NCBI GenBank assembly: GCA_023386315.1
Contig: JAEWJZ010000023.1
Coordinates: 1-64,000 of the forward strand
Direction: 5' to 3'
Origin: Bacillota bacterium
GTDB taxonomy: Bacteria; Bacillota; Clostridia; Lachnospirales; Lachnospiraceae
DNA: 64,000 nt
Position 1 is the first letter of the stretch. Each line of letters begins with the position of its first letter. The notes beneath the pieces were generated by a model, which saw only the letters and a list, made by a program, of their open reading frames with translations, was not told the DNA's origin and did no database searches. Positions 33,664 through 42,064 of this stretch are shown here, in pieces. A program made the translations under genes and the position numbers.

Positions 33664-34650
33664 ATGGATATCATTCAAACTGCAGGATTAACAAAGAATT
33701 ACAGAAGATTTAAGAAACAGGCGGGTATTATAGGAAGCATTAAGGGGCTTATAAGACGGGAATACGAAGTGAAACAGGCAGTGAGCAATTTGGATCTTAC
33801 GATCAGGGAAGGCGAGTTTGTGGGGTTGATTGGTCCCAATGGAGCGGGAAAAACAACTTTGGTTAAAATGCTTACGGGAATCATTGCGCCCACTAACGGA
33901 ATCTTAAGTGTGTTGGGGTATTATCCCAACGATTTAGAGCATGAATTTAAACAGCAGTATGCTGTCGTTATGGGGCAGAAGAGCCAGCTGTTTTTTGAAC
34001 TGACTGTGGAAGATACGCTTCGGCTGTTCAAAGAAATCTATGGGTTGCCGGAAGAGGAATACCAGGCTTCCAGGAATTACTTTGTAAATCTGTTTCAGGT
34101 ACAGGAGCTGATGCATGTACAGGTCAGGACACTGTCTCTTGGGGAACGTATGAAGATGGAGCTGATTGCTGCACTGCTTCACAATCCGAAGATTATTTTC
34201 TTAGATGAACCGACGATTGGGTTAGATGCAGTGGCATCCAAACAGATCCGGGGATTTTTAGCGGAAATTAATGAAAGAAAGGGGACTACGATTATACTTA
34301 CCTCCCATTACATGGAGGACATCAAGGCATTGTGCAAACGGTCAATTGTTATCAATCATGGATGTAAAATTTATGATGGTGATACAGAGAAGCTTTTTGA
34401 GCGGTACCAGAAGTATAAAAAGATAACAGTTGCATTTCAGGAACCAACTTCACTTCCAAAGCTGGAGTCTGAAGCACGGATTATGGAACAGACACCTTAT
34501 AAGAAGGTAATTATGGTACCGAAAGAAAATGCCGCAGGTTTACTGGGAGAACTTATGAGTTTAATGCCCAGTGATATATCAGTGGAAGAGGAGGAAATTG
34601 GAACTGTGGTGGAGAGAATTTATCAGGAAGGGGGAAACAGACTTGCGTAA
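33664..34650 (+). CDS. ABC transporter ATP-binding protein (ABC-2 exporter)
   Basis: A 328-residue ATPase of the ABC-2/DrrA-like group with an N-terminal extension before the core (KKQAGIIGSIKGLIRREYEVKQAV), typical of COG4586-type proteins. Walker A is GPNGAGKTT (57-65), the signature TLSLGERMK, Walker B IIFLDEPTIGLD, and the switch histidine TSHYMED. ATG 33664 after AAGGGGAA is preferred. The frame is open upstream to 33589, within the attenuator. It overlaps the first permease gene by 8 nt. Confidence 0.92.
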   Translation: MDIIQTAGLTKNYRRFKKQAGIIGSIKGLIRREYEVKQAVSNLDLTIREGEFVGLIGPNGAGKTTLVKMLTGIIAPTNGILSVLGYYPNDLEHEFKQQYAVVMGQKSQLFFELTVEDTLRLFKEIYGLPEEEYQASRNYFVNLFQVQELMHVQVRTLSLGERMKMELIAALLHNPKIIFLDEPTIGLDAVASKQIRGFLAEINERKGTTIILTSHYMEDIKALCKRSIVINHGCKIYDGDTEKLFERYQKYKKITVAFQEPTSLPKLESEARIMEQTPYKKVIMVPKENAAGLLGELMSLMPSDISVEEEEIGTVVERIYQEGGNRLA

Positions 34651-35437
34651 ATACCTGGAGATTATTAAAATTTTTATAAAGACCCAGCTAGCCTGGCGGG
34701 GAGATGCGGTGATTCAGACTCTGTTTACTCTGACAAAGATTTTATTTGCCTGTCTGCTATGGGGAATGATATTTAAGGACCGGGATGAGGTGGCCGGGTT
34801 TACCATTAACAGCATGCTGTCTTATTATATCATCAGCTCTTTTCTCAGACAGCTGGATATGTCTTCCCGTGTGAGCGGTGAGATCAGCCAGAGGATCAGG
34901 AATGGGACCTTTTCCAAATATATGGTCCTACCTGTAAATATACAGGGGTATTTTATTTCCATGGAAATGGGAATCGTGCTTTTTTATCTCTTTCTGGATT
35001 TCATGACATCAATCTTATGGATTTTCGTATTTCGTATCAGGTTAGTATTTGTGTCAGACCCTGCTGCGCTGCTGGGAGCAGCGGTTTTGATTCTTCTTGG
35101 GCTCTTTTTCATGGTTCAGTTAAATTATTATCTGGGTCTGCTCACCTTGAAATATGAGGAAATAGGAACATTTCTGATGATAAAAGACAATCTGGTGGCT
35201 TTTGTTACTGGAAGCATTATTCCACTTGCTTTGCTGCCGGAAGGGTTTGTCACGGTTATGAAGGCGTTTCCATTTTATTATGTGACATATCTGCCTTCCA
35301 TGCTGCTCATCGGAAGGCTTAAGGGAGAACTGGGAATGGGACTACTGGTTCTTTCCTGCTGGTGCGTAATTCTACAGGCAGTCATTCATGTTACATGGCA
35401 TAATTACAGGATTAAGTATGATGGGGTGGGGATATAA
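34643..35437 (+). CDS. ABC-2 family transporter permease
   Basis: A 264-residue membrane protein with about six hydrophobic segments (about residues 25-48, 58-75, 105-132, 140-165, 175-195, 225-250). TTG 34643 is selected because AAGGGGGAA lies upstream and it gives the usual short cytoplasmic N-terminus (RKYLEIIKIFIKTQLAWRGD). This start overlaps the ATPase stop. It is one half of a two-permease exporter. Confidence 0.87.
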   Translation: MRKYLEIIKIFIKTQLAWRGDAVIQTLFTLTKILFACLLWGMIFKDRDEVAGFTINSMLSYYIISSFLRQLDMSSRVSGEISQRIRNGTFSKYMVLPVNIQGYFISMEMGIVLFYLFLDFMTSILWIFVFRIRLVFVSDPAALLGAAVLILLGLFFMVQLNYYLGLLTLKYEEIGTFLMIKDNLVAFVTGSIIPLALLPEGFVTVMKAFPFYYVTYLPSMLLIGRLKGELGMGLLVLSCWCVILQAVIHVTWHNYRIKYDGVGI

Positions 35438-36237
35438 TGGACAGAATGAAAAGAAATTTACGGGTGGTCAGAGTATTAATAGATATGCGGCTTCAGAATT
35501 TGATGATGTTCCGGCTCAGTTTTTTCGGACCTTTTTTTGTTGACAGCTGTGTGTTCCTGATTCAGCTGTGTGTGTTTCAGGCAGTTTATTCCAATGTGGA
35601 CCGGATCGGAACATGGGGAAAGGGCCAGATGATTCTTTATATTGGGACATTTTCCATGATCAATGCTTTAAATATGGTGATATATTTTTTCGGGATTAAT
35701 AATATCCCGGATAAAATCAAGAATGGAGATATGGATTTATATCTGACGAAACCGGTAAGTCCTTTGCTGCGGCTGACCTTTGAACGGATCAATCCGGGGT
35801 CTGTTCCTCTCCTTCTCTTAAGCGGAATAATCATTGCTTATGGGATGAAAGAGGGCGGAATAAAGGTCACTCCTTTTCTGGTACTGGGATATGTGTTCTG
35901 GGTGGCGGTAATGACCGTGTTATATTATCTGGTTGAAGTATTGATCCGCTCCCTTTCGTTTTTTATCTTATCCAGTGGAAATGCAGTGATACTGGAAGAG
36001 GCAGGACTTACCTTATGTATGCAGCTGCCGGGAATTGTATTTTATGGGTTTTACAAAGTGATTTTTTATATGATTCTTCCTTATGGGATCATGGCAACCC
36101 TGCCGGTTCAGTTTCTCACAGCAGAGCTGACTGCAGGAGGTGCTGGGTGGGGAATATTGGTTGCAGTGGTTTTTACCCTGCTGACGGCTTTTGTGTGGAA
36201 GCAGGGAATTCGGCGTTATAACAGCGCAAGTTCGTAA
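35437..36237 (+). CDS. ABC-2 family transporter permease (second subunit)
   Basis: A 266-residue membrane protein of the COG3694-like group (VLIDMRLQNLMMFRLSFFGPFFVD, NGDMDLYLTKPVSPLLRL). There are six predicted membrane spans. The start codon shares one base with the previous stop (TAATG). With its neighbours it forms a complete exporter of the daunorubicin/ABC-2 type, expected to extrude a hydrophobic compound or lipid; substrate unknown. Confidence 0.88.
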   Translation: MDRMKRNLRVVRVLIDMRLQNLMMFRLSFFGPFFVDSCVFLIQLCVFQAVYSNVDRIGTWGKGQMILYIGTFSMINALNMVIYFFGINNIPDKIKNGDMDLYLTKPVSPLLRLTFERINPGSVPLLLLSGIIIAYGMKEGGIKVTPFLVLGYVFWVAVMTVLYYLVEVLIRSLSFFILSSGNAVILEEAGLTLCMQLPGIVFYGFYKVIFYMILPYGIMATLPVQFLTAELTAGGAGWGILVAVVFTLLTAFVWKQGIRRYNSASS

Positions 36238-36252
36238 AAGGAGAAATGAAAG

Positions 36253-37128
36253 GTGAGAGACAGTTATGTGTTAAGAATAGGATATCAGGATGACGAAAGG
36301 GCAAGGAAAAGTTTTAACCGGCTTGCAGGGCAGATATTCGGCCTGGATTTTGAAAAATGGTATCAGAACGGTTATTGGAAGGACAACTATATTCCTTATT
36401 CGATTCTGGAAGGGGATGAGGTACTTGCAAATGTTTCGGTAAGCCCCATGTTATTTTTAGAGAATGGAGTGCCGAAGCATTACATACAGCTGGGGACGGT
36501 AATGACCTGCAAAACCTGCAGGAATCAGGGACTGATCAGACAGCTGATACAGGAAATCCAGAAAGATTATGATGGAAAGACAGACGGATGGTTTTTATTT
36601 GCAAATGAAAGTGTACTGAATTTTTATCCGAAGTTTGGTTTTAGAAGATCCGATGAGTTTGAATATGCAAAAGATGTGATCATTGATGCGGAGGCAACTG
36701 CGGTAAAAGTTCAGATAGAAGAAAAAGATGAGCTTATAAGGTTTAGGCAGAGTATGAAAGAAAGCTGTCCCCAAAGCAGCCTGTGGCTGGAAAGCCATGA
36801 GGAACTTACCATGTTTTATGCGCTGGACTACATGAGAAAAAATATATATTTCCTGCCGGAGTACGGTGCATATGTCATTGCCAGCCTCGAGAAAGGACAA
36901 TTGAATCTCCACCAGGTCTTTGCTCCCAAACAGGTGGATGTAAACCGGATTGCGGCTGCTTTTGGCAGAGAGGTAAAGACGCTGGTTCTGGGCTTTACTC
37001 CCATTGATAAACAGGGCTTTACATGCAAAAAGGCCGGGGGACATGATACAGTGCTGCATGTAAAAGGTTCAGCGTTAAATTGTATTGAGCGGGATTGTTT
37101 AAGGATTCCTGAACTGGCTCATACCTAA
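36253..37128 (+). CDS. GNAT-family acetyltransferase, Eis-like arrangement
   Basis: A 291-residue protein. The N-terminal GNAT domain spans about 1-150 (ILEGDEVLANVSVSPMLF, LGTVMTCKTCRNQGLIRQLIQEI, NFYPKFGFRRS). A second domain of about 140 residues follows. The CRNQGLIR block is the acetyl-CoA loop. It begins at GTG 36253, with AAAGGAG about 10 nt upstream, only 15 nt after the permease gene, so it belongs to the exporter operon and could modify the exported compound. Confidence 0.8.
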   Translation: MRDSYVLRIGYQDDERARKSFNRLAGQIFGLDFEKWYQNGYWKDNYIPYSILEGDEVLANVSVSPMLFLENGVPKHYIQLGTVMTCKTCRNQGLIRQLIQEIQKDYDGKTDGWFLFANESVLNFYPKFGFRRSDEFEYAKDVIIDAEATAVKVQIEEKDELIRFRQSMKESCPQSSLWLESHEELTMFYALDYMRKNIYFLPEYGAYVIASLEKGQLNLHQVFAPKQVDVNRIAAAFGREVKTLVLGFTPIDKQGFTCKKAGGHDTVLHVKGSALNCIERDCLRIPELAHT

Positions 37129-37181
37129 ATATTTTTTGCTGAATGATTTGTGATGATTTTTAACTGGCTGCCATGAAAAAA

Positions 37182-37210
37182 TTGACGGTTTTACTGACTG
37201 GTGATACAAT
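37182..37210 (+). promoter_or_regulatory. Promoter of the small ORF-Nramp unit
   Basis: TTGACG (37182-37187), 17-bp spacer, TACAAT (37205-37210). The predicted start point is near 37217, about 30 nt before the 38-codon ORF. Confidence 0.72.
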
Positions 37211-37247
37211 TTCAGAATATAAGGAACAGCAATAGCAGGAGAGACCT

Positions 37248-37364
37248 ATGGCAGCCGAATCCAATGAAACCGCTCATGTAGAAGCTTACGAGACGGCGGT
37301 TTTAATTCAAAACAAATACATGAAGAAGAGAAATAACGGAAGATACGGAAGGGAGGTTATGTGA
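37248..37364 (+). CDS. 38-residue small protein coupled to the Nramp transporter
   Basis: ATG 37248, behind CAGGAGAGA, opens a 38-codon frame (starts MAAESNETAHVEAYETAV, ends YGREVM). It stops at TGA 37362, one base before the transporter ATG at 37366. The Nramp ribosome site (GGGAGG) lies inside its last codons, so translation would be coupled. The product is soluble, with an acidic N-terminal half and a basic C-terminal half (KKRNNGRYGR), and no known family was recognised. It is the first possible cistron after the promoter. It could instead be a regulatory leader peptide. Confidence 0.5.
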   Translation: MAAESNETAHVEAYETAVLIQNKYMKKRNNGRYGREVM

Positions 37365-37365
37365 G

Positions 37366-38631
37366 ATGTTCGATTTGTTTAAAAAGGAAAAAACAAAACA
37401 CCACAGACCTAAATTAGGATTAAAGGAATTGCTCCATTATGTGGGACCAGGGCTTTTGGTTACGGTAGGTTTTATAGATCCGGGTAACTGGGCTTCTAAT
37501 ATTGCAGCAGGATCGGATTTTGGATATACATTACTTTGGATGGTAACACTGTCAACCATAATGCTGATTATACTTCAGCACAATGTGGCACATTTGGGAA
37601 TTGTAACAGGGGACTGTCTGGCTGAGGCAGCCCACAAGCATTTAAAACCCTGGCTTTCAAAAATTGTTCTGTCAACTGCAGTTCTGGCGGCGATATCTAC
37701 GGCCATGGCGGAGATCCTGGGAGCGGCGATTGCTTTGAATCTGCTGTTTCGAATTCCTGTTAAACTGGCTTCTGTTCTGATACTGGCCCTGATCCTGTGG
37801 ATGCTGTTTACCAATTCATACCAGAAGCTGGAAAAATGGATCATCGGTTTTGTCTCCATCATCGGGCTGTCTTTTATTTATGAACTGAGTATGGTGAATG
37901 TGGATTGGAATCAGGCGGTAGCGGGCTGGACAACCATCCGGTTTCCAAAGGGCTCCATGCTCATCATTATGTCAGTACTGGGGGCAGTGGTTATGCCTCA
38001 TAATTTATTTCTCCACTCAGAGATTATACAAAGCAGACAATGGAATTTAGAGGATGAATCCATTCAGAAGCTTCAGTTAAAATACGAATTTGCTGATACC
38101 TTATTATCCATGATTATCGGCTGGGCGATCAACAGCGCCATGATTATACTGGCAGCCACTACATTTTTCAGTAAAGGAGAGCATGTCTCAGAGCTTGGAC
38201 AGGCCGCGCAGATGTTAAAACCGCTGGTTGGCCAGGGGGCAAGCATCATATTTGCCGTAGCACTGCTGTTTTCGGGAATTGCTTCCACTACGACTGCCGG
38301 TATGGCAGGAGGTTCCATATTTGCGGGAATGTTCGGGGAGCCTTATGATCCGGACGATCCACATACCAGGTTTGGTGTGACATGGATACTGGTGATTGCT
38401 GCGTTTGTTATATTTTTGATTCGTGATCCTTTTAAAGGGCTGGTTTATAGTCAGATGCTTTTAAGTGTCCAGCTTCCGGTTACTGTATTTTTACAGATCT
38501 ATCTTACATCTTCAGAGAAAGTTATGGGGAAATATAAAAATGGACTTCGGGATAAGATTTTTCTTATTGCCATTGGTGTGATATTGACAATTTTAAATAT
38601 AATGCTTTTAATTGCTGTGGGAAAGGGCTGA
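37366..38631 (+). CDS. mntH: Nramp-family divalent metal transporter (MntH-like)
   Basis: A proton-coupled importer of Mn2+ or similar divalent metals, 421 residues with about 11 membrane helices. The metal-binding motifs are canonical: D38-P-G-N41 in helix 1 and M210-P-H-N in helix 6. The methionine is the residue that favours soft transition metals over Mg2+ and Ca2+. The highly conserved IDPGNWASNIAAGSDFGYTL block is intact. It follows a small ORF by one base. No Mn riboswitch was recognised in the short leader. Confidence 0.92.
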   Translation: MFDLFKKEKTKHHRPKLGLKELLHYVGPGLLVTVGFIDPGNWASNIAAGSDFGYTLLWMVTLSTIMLIILQHNVAHLGIVTGDCLAEAAHKHLKPWLSKIVLSTAVLAAISTAMAEILGAAIALNLLFRIPVKLASVLILALILWMLFTNSYQKLEKWIIGFVSIIGLSFIYELSMVNVDWNQAVAGWTTIRFPKGSMLIIMSVLGAVVMPHNLFLHSEIIQSRQWNLEDESIQKLQLKYEFADTLLSMIIGWAINSAMIILAATTFFSKGEHVSELGQAAQMLKPLVGQGASIIFAVALLFSGIASTTTAGMAGGSIFAGMFGEPYDPDDPHTRFGVTWILVIAAFVIFLIRDPFKGLVYSQMLLSVQLPVTVFLQIYLTSSEKVMGKYKNGLRDKIFLIAIGVILTILNIMLLIAVGKG

Positions 38632-38661
38632 ATGTGTCAGTCAGACAGGAGAAAATTTGAA

Positions 38662-39228
38662 ATGAATTTTTTGGGAACAGTTGTTCTGGAAACAGAGAGG
38701 TTAATAATACGTCCGTTTAGCACCGGGGACGCCCATGATATGTTTCATAACTGGGCAAACAGCAGTCATGTAACAAGGTATTTAACCTGGCCGGTACATG
38801 AGACGGAGGCGGATTCAGGTGAAATTCTTAACATATGGGTGAAGGATTATGAAGATCCTAAGAATTATAACTGGTGTATTGAGTGGAAAGAGAACCATCA
38901 GGCCATCGGCAGCATAGGGGTTGTACATATGAAAGAAGAGATTGAGGAGGCCGAAGTGGGATACTGTATCGGCGAAGAATACTGGAGACAGGGCATTATG
39001 ACAGAAGCCTTAAAGGCTGTGATCCGGTTTCTGTTTGAAAAAGCTGGCTTCAACCGGGTATGTGCAAGGCATGATACCGATAATCCCAATTCCGGCAGAG
39101 TGATGAAAGCGGCCGGTATGCAGTATGAGGGTACCATGCGCCAGGCGGGGAAAAACAACAGGGGAATCTGTGACTGCACTTTATACGCTATTACAAAGGA
39201 CCAATATATTAACAGTTCGTTGTTTTGA
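38662..39228 (+). CDS. GNAT-family acetyltransferase, RimJ/RimL type
   Basis: A 188-residue acetyltransferase of the RimJ/RimL/SpeG-like group (LETERLIIRPFSTGDAHDMF, EVGYCIGEEYWRQGIMTEALKAVI, NPNSGRVMKAAGMQYEGT). Targets in this group include ribosomal-protein N-termini, polyamines and antibiotics. ATG 38662 follows CAGGAGAAA; an in-frame ATG at 38632 directly after the Nramp stop lacks a ribosome site. Confidence 0.87.
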   Translation: MNFLGTVVLETERLIIRPFSTGDAHDMFHNWANSSHVTRYLTWPVHETEADSGEILNIWVKDYEDPKNYNWCIEWKENHQAIGSIGVVHMKEEIEEAEVGYCIGEEYWRQGIMTEALKAVIRFLFEKAGFNRVCARHDTDNPNSGRVMKAAGMQYEGTMRQAGKNNRGICDCTLYAITKDQYINSSLF

Positions 39229-39348
39229 GTATTTTACCGGAATAGTAAGAAAGAAAAAAGGTATGATAATGGTAATTGCATGAAAGTCTGAAGCAATACA
39301 GAGAATTATGCGATACGAAACATAAAGCATACATGCGGGAGGTAATTT

Positions 39349-40596
39349 ATGCAGACATTTAAAGAACTATATGAGCGCACGGTAAGTGCCGCACTGGCGG
39401 GAAATTTTGATCCGGCAGAAACAGATAATGGAAATTCTTATGATCCCAATCATCTTGACTGCCTGTTAAATCCCAGCAAGCATCCGATTGTGATTCGTAC
39501 GGGTACCTGCGACTGCGGGGACGGAGAACAGAAGGAATGTCTTAAAAGGTGTCCGTTTGGAGCGCTTAAGGCAGAGGAAGACGGGGTTGTGGTTGATCCG
39601 GAATTATGTCTGGGCTGTGAAAAGTGCATTGACGGCTGTGCCAGTGAGAAGCTGACAGCCAGTACGGATATCATTCCTGCCCTCAAAGCGGTAAGAGGCG
39701 CGAAAGGGCTTGTTTATGCCATGATAGCTCCGGCATTTTTAGGACAGTTTTCCAGTGATGTCACACCTGGAAAGCTTAGAAGTGCATTAAAAGAAGTGGG
39801 ATTTGACGGAATGCTGGAGGTGGCTTTATTTGCTGATATCCTGACACTGAAAGAAGCTCTGGAATTTGATAAAAATATCAAAGGCAGCGGGGACTATCAG
39901 CTGACCAGCTGCTGCTGTCCCATGTGGATCGGTATGATCCGTAAGGTTTACCATCAGCTTCTGCCTCATGTACCCGGTTCTGTGTCTCCCATGGTTGCCT
40001 GCGCTAAAGTGATAAAAGTACTCCATCCCGATGCATTAACTGTGTTCATTGGTCCGTGTCTTGCGAAAAAAGCAGAGGCAAGAGAAAAGGATTTAGCCGG
40101 TGCAGTAGATTATGTTCTGACATTCCAGGAAGTGAAAAATATTTTTGATGCACTGGGAATTGACCCCGCAGCGATGGAAGAAAGTGAAAAGGATCATTCC
40201 TCCAAAGCCGGACGGATCTATGCAAGAAAGGGCGGAGTCAGCGAAGCAGTGGAGAATACCTTAAAAGCCATCAGCCCTCAGAAGGAAATTCAGATTAAGA
40301 CCAAACAGGCGGATGGAGTTCCCGGTTGCAAAAAAATGATTCAGGATATTATGGATGGAAATATTGATGCCAACTTTTATGAAGGTATGGGCTGTGTGGG
40401 CGGCTGCGTAGGCGGACCCAGATCCATTCTGGGAAGAGAAGAGGGAACCGGACTGGTAAACGAATATGGGGAAAAGGCCACATATCAGCATCCGGCTGAA
40501 AATCCTTACGTAATTGAGCTGCTTCACCGTTTAAATCTTGACACCATTGAAAGCCTTTTGGAGGAGACGGATTTATTCAGCCGTGATATTACATGA
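39349..40596 (+). CDS. [FeFe]-hydrogenase-like protein with N-terminal ferredoxin domain
   Basis: A 415-residue iron-sulfur protein. Eight cysteines in the N-terminus fit two 4Fe-4S clusters (C54, C56, C64, C68 and C87, C90, C93, C97). The H-cluster-type domain has L1 T-S-C-C-C-P-M-W (C188-C190), L2 G-P-C237-L-A-K-K-A-E, and L3 E-G-M-G-C349-V-G-G-C353. The four cysteines that hold the H-cluster are therefore present. L1 has an extra cysteine, and L2 has GPC where catalytic group A enzymes have MPC. It could be a sensory or alternative-function hydrogenase-like protein. No maturase genes (hydE/F/G) are in the window. It overlaps the next gene by 4 nt. Confidence 0.83.
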   Translation: MQTFKELYERTVSAALAGNFDPAETDNGNSYDPNHLDCLLNPSKHPIVIRTGTCDCGDGEQKECLKRCPFGALKAEEDGVVVDPELCLGCEKCIDGCASEKLTASTDIIPALKAVRGAKGLVYAMIAPAFLGQFSSDVTPGKLRSALKEVGFDGMLEVALFADILTLKEALEFDKNIKGSGDYQLTSCCCPMWIGMIRKVYHQLLPHVPGSVSPMVACAKVIKVLHPDALTVFIGPCLAKKAEAREKDLAGAVDYVLTFQEVKNIFDALGIDPAAMEESEKDHSSKAGRIYARKGGVSEAVENTLKAISPQKEIQIKTKQADGVPGCKKMIQDIMDGNIDANFYEGMGCVGGCVGGPRSILGREEGTGLVNEYGEKATYQHPAENPYVIELLHRLNLDTIESLLEETDLFSRDIT

Positions 40597-41402
40597 TTTC
40601 AGAATATGGAAATAAGATCATTGACTCCCATGTGCATATGGGAACCTATGGCCCTTATGAAATAAAAATAGAGGATCTGGCAAAAGAGATGGACCGTTCC
40701 GGAGTGGCACAGGCAGTGATCTCTGATATCGGACTCAATTCCCTTGATGAACAGGGAGTTGAAAGATTCCCGGATATAGATACGATTACCTTAAACAGCC
40801 GTTCTCTTAATACCATAAACAAATACGGTGACAGGTTTTTATTATTATTCTGGATCCGTCCTCTTTTTGACCGGAATGAGGAACAGCTGACCCGCTTTCT
40901 TAGCGAAAACAGAGAACGGATCGGAGGATTAAAGGTTCACCCCAAAACAGCAGGTGTTCCTTTTTCCTCTTCTGATTACAGTCCTTACATAGAGATCTGC
41001 AGAACACAGAAAATACCGTTTTGTATCCACACCCAGGGGGATGGTTACTGCAATATGGAATATGTGTATGAAGCAGCCGCTAAGAACCCGGATGTCACGT
41101 TTGTTGCTGTCCATATGGATTTAGGCGGTGACAGGGAAAGAGCCGGTGACTTTATCGCACGCTTACCAAACCTTTACGGGGATACCACTCTCGTTTCCAA
41201 AGAGGAAATGCGAAAAGCCATTGAAAAATGCGGACCAGAGAAAATACTTTTTGGAACAGACGCCCTTGTGTTTGGCAGGGACAGTTATGGCCGCTATGAT
41301 GGCTTTTACGATTCCGTACTTGGAAAATTCGGCAGAGCTGGGGCGGAGAAGGTATTTTATAAAAATGCCAGAAAGTTATTTTGGAAGGAGAAGTATGAAT
41401 AG
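40593..41402 (+). CDS. Amidohydrolase-family metal-dependent hydrolase
   Basis: A 269-residue TIM-barrel hydrolase or decarboxylase of the Amidohydro_2 type. Metal ligands are D-S-H-V-H (H13, H15), the histidine in FCIHTQGDG, and the aspartate in LFGTDALVF. The GGLKVHPKTAG strand is also typical. It starts inside the last codon of the hydrogenase-like gene and overlaps the acetyltransferase gene by 8 nt, so all three are tightly coupled. Substrate unknown. Confidence 0.84.
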   Translation: MISEYGNKIIDSHVHMGTYGPYEIKIEDLAKEMDRSGVAQAVISDIGLNSLDEQGVERFPDIDTITLNSRSLNTINKYGDRFLLLFWIRPLFDRNEEQLTRFLSENRERIGGLKVHPKTAGVPFSSSDYSPYIEICRTQKIPFCIHTQGDGYCNMEYVYEAAAKNPDVTFVAVHMDLGGDRERAGDFIARLPNLYGDTTLVSKEEMRKAIEKCGPEKILFGTDALVFGRDSYGRYDGFYDSVLGKFGRAGAEKVFYKNARKLFWKEKYE

Positions 41403-42033
41403 AAATTTGATTTATCCAAGAAAACATGACAGAGAAACAGTATATCTAAAAAATGTTGTGAAAGATCCGGCAATTGAGGTCGGGGATTATACGATTTATA
41501 ATGATTATGTAAATGATCCTGTGGATTTTGAAAAAAATAATGTGCTTTATCATTATCCGGTTAATAAAGAACGTCTGACTATTGGCAGGTACTGTTCGAT
41601 TGCATGCGGAGCAAAGTTTATATTTACTTCCGCCAATCACACCCAGAGATCTCTGGCTACGTATCCGTTTGGGATATTTTTTGATGAGTGGGATCTTCCT
41701 GTGGAACGTATTGCGGATACCTGGGATAATAAAGGGGACATTGTGATCGGAAATGATGTGTGGATCGGTTATGAAGCAGTTATTATGCAGGGAGTACATA
41801 TCGGTGATGGGGCAGTGATCGGGACCAGAGCTGTAGTAACAAAGGATGTGGAGCCTTACTCCATCGTGGGAGGGATTCCGGCAAAAACAATTCGTCCCCG
41901 TTTTGATCTGCCGGTGGTTGATGCGCTGCTCTCTTTAAAATGGTGGGATTGGCCCGAAGAGAAAGTGAAAGCAAATTTAGAGGCAATTACTTCCGGGAAT
42001 GTGAGAAAACTGCTGGAGGGAAATAGCAGATAA
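41395..42033 (+). CDS. Xenobiotic acyltransferase, Vat-like hexapeptide acetyltransferase
   Basis: A 212-residue left-handed beta-helix acetyltransferase of the XAT class, resembling streptogramin A acetyltransferases (Vat). The catalytic histidine H82 in TSANHTQRS is at the same number as in Vat(D). Hexapeptide repeats follow (GDIVIGNDVWIGYEAVIMQG, IGDGAVIGTRAVVTKDV, YSIVGGIPAKTIRPRF). ATG 41395 follows AAGGAG; the frame is open far upstream inside the amidohydrolase gene. The resistance phenotype is not implied, since many chromosomal XATs have other substrates. Confidence 0.85.
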   Translation: MNRNLIYPRKHDRETVYLKNVVKDPAIEVGDYTIYNDYVNDPVDFEKNNVLYHYPVNKERLTIGRYCSIACGAKFIFTSANHTQRSLATYPFGIFFDEWDLPVERIADTWDNKGDIVIGNDVWIGYEAVIMQGVHIGDGAVIGTRAVVTKDVEPYSIVGGIPAKTIRPRFDLPVVDALLSLKWWDWPEEKVKANLEAITSGNVRKLLEGNSR

Positions 42034-42064
42034 TTCCAGGAGGGCATTGCATTGGTCAACTGTT

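Noticed and set aside
34571..34642. Upstream ATG extension of the first ABC-2 permease
   Set aside because: These codons lie in the ATPase gene in another frame; TTG 34643 has the ribosome site and the usual permease N-terminus.
37217..37365. yybP-ykoY-type manganese riboswitch before the Nramp gene
   Set aside because: The leader is only about 150 nt and mostly occupied by an open frame; I could not place the conserved loop elements of that riboswitch.
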